Shown here: piece after piece, positions 18,049-22,103 of the stretch | Layout of the letters: every line of letters begins with the position of its first letter | Numbering within the stretch: the stretch's first letter is position 1 | Origin: Chara braunii | Taxonomy: Eukaryota > Streptophyta > Charophyceae > Charales > Characeae | Length of the DNA: 22,103 nucleotides | Direction: 5' to 3' | NCBI GenBank assembly: GCA_003427395.1 | Contig: BFEA01000003.1 | Location: 5,134,285-5,156,387, forward strand | Notes under the pieces: model-generated | Told to the model about the DNA's origin: nothing | Seen by the model: the letters and a program-made list of their open reading frames with translations, nothing else | Databases searched by the model: none | Position numbers and translations under genes: made by a program

Positions 18049-18068
18049 TTTTTTTTTTTTTTTTTTTT
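18049..18068 (-). repeat. poly(A) tail on minus strand (20 T)
   Basis: T run directly left of a stretch that matches the LINE 3' untranslated region. It reads as the tail of another minus-strand LINE copy that abuts the ORF2 remnant to its left. Confidence 0.6.
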
Positions 18069-18190
18069 GCAGGCTGCTCCATCTATTGGTGGGGAGCGTC
18101 ACCTGCTGGAAACCGTGTCCACACTCCCATTAGTGAGATACAACATGGAATGTGAATCTCAGGGCCACTACTGTTTGCCATTCCACTCGG
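18069..18190 (-). mobile_element. LINE 3' end fragment
   Basis: Bases 18080-18097 are identical to 884-901 and further similarity follows (ACCTGCTGGAAA, then weaker). With the adjoining tail this is the 3' end of the same LINE family. The right limit is uncertain because divergence is high. Confidence 0.5.
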
Positions 18191-18476
18191 GAGCACCCCG
18201 TTTGCCCTTAGCCTGCAGATAATACCCAACCCCTTCTCAGCCCCCCTTGTTATTTATTAGGCTACTAGCCCTATCCTAGAAGTCGCTGCTGTCTCTACGT
18301 TCCGCTAAATCTCTCTGTGGTCCCAAGACCAGAAATTTCAACGGGGATTTGCTTTGAACTCGAGGATGGAAATTGCAGGCGGGACGACTCGGTTTTCTAC
18401 GGCGAACTGTAGAGACACGCCATTCCCCAGAACTGGAAAACGACGTTAGGGCGCTATGGAGCGTGCTTGTTCTGAG
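18191..18476. other. intergenic DNA, nothing recognised
   Basis: No open frame of note and no repeat seen. Confidence 0.4.
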
Positions 18477-18587
18477 CTACCGTCTTCCCCCGAACACAAC
18501 GCACCCTCATTTTGGCTGTATCTGGTCGGAAATATAGCTTGTATACATTCATTTTTAGGGTGCGTTATGTTCGGGGGAAGACGGTAG
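18477..18587 (+). mobile_element. MITE-like element, copy 1 (111 bp)
   Basis: The ends are 31-bp inverted repeats with one mismatch. The left begins CTACCGTCTTCCCCCGAACA and the right is its complement ending in GGGGGAAGACGGTAG. The inside is about 49 bp without coding capacity and includes GTATACATTCAT. Size and structure fit a non-autonomous DNA transposon. I see no clear target duplication, and the superfamily is not identified. Confidence 0.8.
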
Positions 18588-19552
18588 TGAATGGAAAGAT
18601 TATTGTATTGTAGTAAGTGTCTGAATGTGGACGTGTTTGTGGACAGGTGCAAGAATTTGTGATTGATCTACTTTTCTGCATCTCTGTGTGGGACACTCCA
18701 GATTCAGACTCTTATTCCACCCATCCTCTTTGCCACTGGGATCTGGCCCTAAGCAATGTTCGATCAGCAGGAAACAACCACAAAACTTCAAAAAAAAAGA
18801 AAAGTAGCCAGCGACCGCCGAGGTTTCTAAGGGGGGTTTTCAAGTGGCCTGGAAGGAGCCACATATCTTTGTTTTGGCGAAAATACTTCTTTTTTTTTTT
18901 TTTTTTTTTTTTTTTACCCCTCCCCCGAAAAGACCCTGAAATGGTCCAAACTTTTGAAAAACTGACGAGGGAAACCCCGCCTCCAAACTCTATCTATCGG
19001 CGAGCCAATCACCAGGCGGTAAATCGTCCGCGGAGCCGCGAAGCCTACGGCAAACTTCTGCGTTGCGCCGTTGTCAGATCGCACTGCGCGCGCGAGCGCG
19101 GCTTGTGTACGGGATCACTGGCGCGGATCTGCGCCCGCGCAAGTCACACCAGCGGGCGGGGTATCGCAGTTGACGGACCCCGTGGGGGACGTACACGAAA
19201 GGGATGCCGTCCCGAAAAAAGGGGGGGGGGGTAGATTGAACTGTGAGTGGAGGGGTTGGGGGGACNGGGGGGGGGGGGGGGGGNGTTGTGGGGAACCCCT
19301 CTCATGTCTACGGGCGGGGGGAGCAATCGAGGCGTAGCAGGGGGAGGAGAGAGAGGAGAGAGCGGGCATAAACTTCAACAGGAAATCGTCAGCACGGTTC
19401 TCAGGAAGATGACGAGGAAGACGACGACGGCGATGGTGAAGACAGCTGGTAAGGTTGCTCTGTAGGTACGGACTACACAGCAGCAGGAAGGGGATCATTG
19501 CCTGTCTCGGGCTTGATGTGGATCGCGCAATCGACGGGACAGGCGTAGAGAG

Positions 19553-19555
<3 letters not shown>
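18588..19555. other. upstream region of the RPH1-like gene
   Basis: Contains a 26-T run (18890-18915), a GC-rich part (19020-19200) and G runs interrupted by two unresolved bases (19266, 19284). Open frames on both strands are compositional. No TATA box is evident near the gene. An in-frame stop TAG at 19546-19548 closes the gene's frame upstream. Confidence 0.4.

Positions 19556-19634
<79 letters not shown>
19556..19634 (+). repeat. (AG)n microsatellite just before the start codon
   Basis: About 39 AG units ending 7 bases before the ATG at 19642, so it is likely in the 5' untranslated region or core promoter. GA/CT tracts are common there in plants; a regulatory role is inferred. Confidence 0.95.
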
Positions 19635-19635
<1 letters not shown>

Positions 19636-19641
19636 GACAAA

Positions 19642-20595
19642 ATGGGGGGCGACGCCATCGCTGCCTGCGGCAGTCTAGCCAGCCAGCACGTCCACATTGG
19701 CAGTCACGTGCCAGCTCACTTAGCGGCTCGGAATCTACAGGTTGCTGATGGGGATCCTGTTTTTTGTCCTCTAGCGGCCAGAGCAGCCTGTCCTCCTCCT
19801 CGCCCTTGGCAGCAGCGAAGGCAGCTGTTGTTGCCGCGAAAGGCAGTTGTTTTTCCCCTAGCCGGTAGAGCAGCCTGTCCTCCACTTACCGGCAGCGAAG
19901 GCAGCTGTTGTCGTCAACGGCGGGGCCAGAGAAGCTGGAAGTGGCTGGGTTTAACGCCCACACGTGTCATTCTGAGAGGGCAGTTCAACACACGTGGCAG
20001 GGCGCTCCATTCCAAGTCTGATGATGTCAATCAACTAATCACCTGCTCGTCTTCTTCGACGGAAGCTGAGGACAACGGGGACACGTCACCGGCCCAAGAA
20101 GACCTGCTCAAGGGGTCAGATACAGCTGATATACGAGGGTTAGGAATAGGAGGAGGAGGAGGAGGAGGATTAAGTAAAGAGCTGCAGAAAGCTGTGAGCA
20201 AAACAGCGACTACGTTTGCCCCGCGCGCTTCGGCGCCATCTAAGAATCCGGCGGTCAAGGGATCGATTCTCTACACTATCTTTGAAGTACAGGGATGGCT
20301 TTGTATTCTGCTAGGAGGAGCGTTATCTTTTAATCTACTGTTTCCATCCGATCATCCAGATATCTGGCGATTGATGGGTATGTGGTCGGTGTGGATGTTT
20401 ACGATTCCATCGTGGCGGGCCAGAGATTGCTCGAAAGAGGAGAAGGCGGCTCTCAATAACTTATTTCTGTTGATTCCAGTGATCAACGTGGCAATTCCCA
20501 TTTTCTGGACTTCGTTCCCTGCTGTATTTTCAGCTGATGTGATTGCCCTCTTCCTCGTATATGCCTGGCAATTCAAATGGTTTCAGACCAATTAA
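19642..20595 (+). CDS. RPH1-like chloroplast membrane protein
   Basis: A 317-residue protein resembling RESISTANCE TO PHYTOPHTHORA 1, a conserved green-lineage chloroplast protein whose loss in Arabidopsis weakens defence; its biochemical role is not known. The match is from memory of the family. Residues 201-316 are the family core with four likely membrane spans (about 218-234, 241-257, 272-290, 294-312) and the blocks YTIFEVQGWL, GGALSFNLLFPSDHPDIWRL, MGMWSVWMFTIPSWRARDCS and LYAWQ-like FLVYAWQFKWF. Residues 1-200 are basic and Ser/Ala/Gly-rich, as for a transit peptide, but unusually long. A Gly run (170-177) comes from GGA repeats. The start is the first ATG after an in-frame TAG (19546). 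No intron interrupts the frame. It ends at TAA 20593. Confidence 0.8.
   Translation: MGGDAIAACGSLASQHVHIGSHVPAHLAARNLQVADGDPVFCPLAARAACPPPRPWQQRRQLLLPRKAVVFPLAGRAACPPLTGSEGSCCRQRRGQRSWKWLGLTPTRVILRGQFNTRGRALHSKSDDVNQLITCSSSSTEAEDNGDTSPAQEDLLKGSDTADIRGLGIGGGGGGGLSKELQKAVSKTATTFAPRASAPSKNPAVKGSILYTIFEVQGWLCILLGGALSFNLLFPSDHPDIWRLMGMWSVWMFTIPSWRARDCSKEEKAALNNLFLLIPVINVAIPIFWTSFPAVFSADVIALFLVYAWQFKWFQTN
19767..19916 (+). repeat. 87-bp tandem duplication within the presequence region
   Basis: GAGCAGCCTGTCCTCC occurs at 19781 and 19868, and GCAGCGAAGGCAGCTGTTG at 19812 and 19892. The second copy lacks 7 bases, so after the deletion the two copies are read in different frames (QQRRQLLLPRK versus GSEGSCCRQRR). 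Confidence 0.85.
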
Positions 20596-20765
20596 ACGGA
20601 CTGCTACTTATCTTTTTGTTCTTTTCTTCTTGATATCTCAATCTCCAATACTGGAGCGGTGGGGAGTGGTGTCGTGCATTCTTGTACATGACTCAAAACC
20701 AATGTCTTGTTTGCTGTTTCGCTGCTGTTTTCCATCTTCCGCTGGTATGATTTCCTTCCTCTCCA
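20596..20765 (+). other. 3' flank of the RPH1-like gene
   Basis: T/C-rich sequence after the stop codon, probably the 3' untranslated region. No clear AATAAA signal is seen. Confidence 0.4.
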
Positions 20766-20935
20766 CTCTCCTCCTCCTCCCTTCTTCTCCTCCTCCTCCT
20801 CCTCCTCCTCCTCCTTCTCCTCCTCCTGCGACCATCGCTGCCGCTCCTCTTCCTCCTCTTCCTCCTCTTCCTCCTCTTCCGCCTCTTCCGCCTCTTCCGC
20901 CTCTTCCTCCTCTTCCTCTTCCTTTCCCTCCTACT
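20766..20935 (+). repeat. polypyrimidine TCC / CCTCTTCCG repeat
   Basis: (TCC)n to about 20820, an interruption (GCGACCATCGCTGCCG), then 9-bp units of the type CTCCTCTTC and CGCCTCTTC. The minus strand is GGA-rich. Open frames here (Pro, Ser or Gly runs) are by-products. Confidence 0.9.
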
Positions 20936-21056
20936 GGTGCTACTTCTACTATGATCTTGCTACTGCTACTCATCTCTGCGTGTACATAACCTCCTCCTCC
21001 TTTCCGTCTATCTTCTCTGACTATACTGCAACTACTGCTAATGCTGCTAGTGCTGC

Positions 21057-21199
21057 TACCGTCTTCCCCCGAACACAACGCACCCTCGTTTTGACTGTGT
21101 CTGGATGGAAAGATAGTCTGTATACATTCATTGTCTGGATGGAAAGATACTCTGTATACATTCATTATCAGGTTGCGTTATGTTCGGGGGAAGACGGTA
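21057..21199 (+). mobile_element. MITE-like element, copy 2 (143 bp)
   Basis: Same terminal repeats as 18477-18587: TACCGTCTTCCCCCGAACAC at the left, complement at the right, same orientation. It is longer because an internal 34-bp segment is duplicated. It sits inside CTGCTA-type microsatellite DNA, which hides any target duplication. Confidence 0.8.
21099..21166 (+). repeat. 34-bp tandem duplication inside MITE copy 2
   Basis: Units 21099-21132 and 21133-21166 begin GTCTGGATGGAAAGATA and end GTATACATTCATT; one G/C difference. Copy 1 of the element has this segment once. Confidence 0.85.
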
Positions 21200-21360
21200 C
21201 TGCTGCTAATGCTGCTAGTACTGCTAGTACTGCTAGTACTGCTAGTACTTGCTAGTACTGCTACTGCTGCTACTGCTGCTACTGCTGCTACTGCTGCTAC
21301 TGCTGCTGTTGTTTGCCGCTGCCCCTACTACCGCCACTGCTGTTGCTACCACTGCTGTTG
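21200..21360 (+). repeat. CTG/TACTGCTAG microsatellite
   Basis: TACTGCTAG units, then CTACTGCTG units. Translated frames give runs of Leu, Ala or Thr and are not genes. Confidence 0.9.
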
Positions 21361-21417
21361 CTGCCGTCTTCACCGGAATAGAACGCCCATCGCTATGGCT
21401 GTATCTAGACAGAAAAT
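21361..21417 (+). mobile_element. MITE-like element, decayed left half (copy 3)
   Basis: CTGCCGTCTTCACCGGAATA matches the left terminus of copies 1 and 2 with a few changes, and GGCTGTATCT matches the inside of copy 1. The right terminus is not found. Confidence 0.55.
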
Positions 21418-22067
21418 TGCACGAAATGGAGCTACAATGACCGGGCGTGCTACTCGGGTAGCACTCCTAATATTCCTGGTAGTACTCTTCCTACGGCTGC
21501 CGCTGCCGGTACTACTACAACTGGTGCTGCTGCTACTGCAAAAAAAATATTGCTGCTACTACTGCTGCTATTGCTGATGCTGATTGTTGGTGCCGCTGGT
21601 TTCGTTGCTCCTACTGCTGCTGCTACTGCTGACGTTCGTTGTTACTACTACTACTACTACTACTACGACTACTACGACTACTACTACCATTAGTGCTACT
21701 AGTACTGCTAGTGCTACTACTGCTACTATGACTGTTGCGGCCAGTCTTGTTGCTGTCGATGTGTCTGCGGATGCCGCTGCTGTTGCCTATATATGCCTGG
21801 AAGTTGGGTTAATTGTGTAGCAAAGGAGTTGAGGGTTTGGGGGTGAAAAATATTTGCATCATCCCCTTGAAAAGAAAAGAGTGAGACGTGGAGGCAATTA
21901 CGGTCAGATGCACTGAGGACAGTCTTGCCCTGCGCTTGAGTTGTTACTACCAGTACTATTATGAATTATGATGATGATGATATCATATGATATAAGAAGC
22001 ATGGAACGATGACTGCAGTGAGGAGGATGGTTCCAGAGATGGTGGTGTTTGCGACCCTACTGTTCTG

Positions 22068-22071
<4 letters not shown>
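21418..22071 (+). repeat. CTG- and TAC-rich low-complexity DNA
   Basis: Interrupted CTGCTA repeats with a (TAC)n tract at 21642-21688 and a GATGATGAT tract near 21970. No gene is supported. Confidence 0.7.

Positions 22072-22103
<32 letters not shown>
22072..22103 (+). repeat. (TG)16 microsatellite at window edge
   Basis: Sixteen TG units running to the end of the window. Confidence 0.95.

Noticed and set aside
19115-19885. 256-codon minus-strand open frame
   Set aside because: Runs through unresolved bases and the GA tract (Ser-Leu repeats) and opposes the start of the RPH1-like gene; compositional shadow.
20707-21577. Several long plus-strand frames rich in Ser, Leu, Pro or Ala
   Set aside because: They are translations of TCC and CTG microsatellites and of the MITE termini.

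Overview
The window looks like nuclear DNA from a large, repeat-rich plant-lineage genome, most likely a streptophyte alga or another green plant. The evidence is one recognisable chloroplast-type gene (an RPH1-like membrane protein at 19642-20595), plant-style LINE retrotransposon fragments with the reverse-transcriptase zinc-binding C-terminus, long CT/GA/TCC/CTG microsatellites, and no bacterial gene organisation. The species assignment is inference; a charophyte such as Chara would fit but is not proven.

Layout. 1-30 is a poly(A) tract. 776-2918 holds one LINE insertion bounded by a perfect 17-bp target-site duplication. It has a poly(T) (its minus-strand tail) at the left, a minus-strand ORF2 end, and then an inverted plus-strand piece of ORF2: the structure expected from twin priming. 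3491-4113 is an assembly artefact: two intact Nextera mate-pair junction adapters bracket a 181-bp foreign piece and sit between two identical 183-bp copies. A homopolymer-rich patch follows (4161-4374). 6673-7411 is a second, short LINE fragment with poly(A) and a 12-bp duplication. 10207-10927 carries a family of related small hairpins whose arms change in a compensating way, and 11097-11770 carries a diverged array of about 124-bp units. 12.6-14.15 kb is GC-richer, with strong hairpins, a degenerate minisatellite and an ACGT palindrome. 17042-18112 is another minus-strand copy of the first LINE family. 18477-18587, 21057-21199 and 21361-21417 are three members of a small inverted-repeat (MITE-like) element on either side of the only convincing gene. 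The right end (20.77-22.1 kb) is mostly microsatellite DNA.

Only one protein-coding gene is well supported. The rest is mobile-element debris, tandem repeats and unannotated intergenic DNA. No tRNA, rRNA, CRISPR array or operon is seen. The best candidates for something undescribed are the covarying hairpin family near 10.2-10.9 kb with the adjoining 124-bp array, and the MITE-like family; the twin-primed LINE is a clear and checkable structural event.
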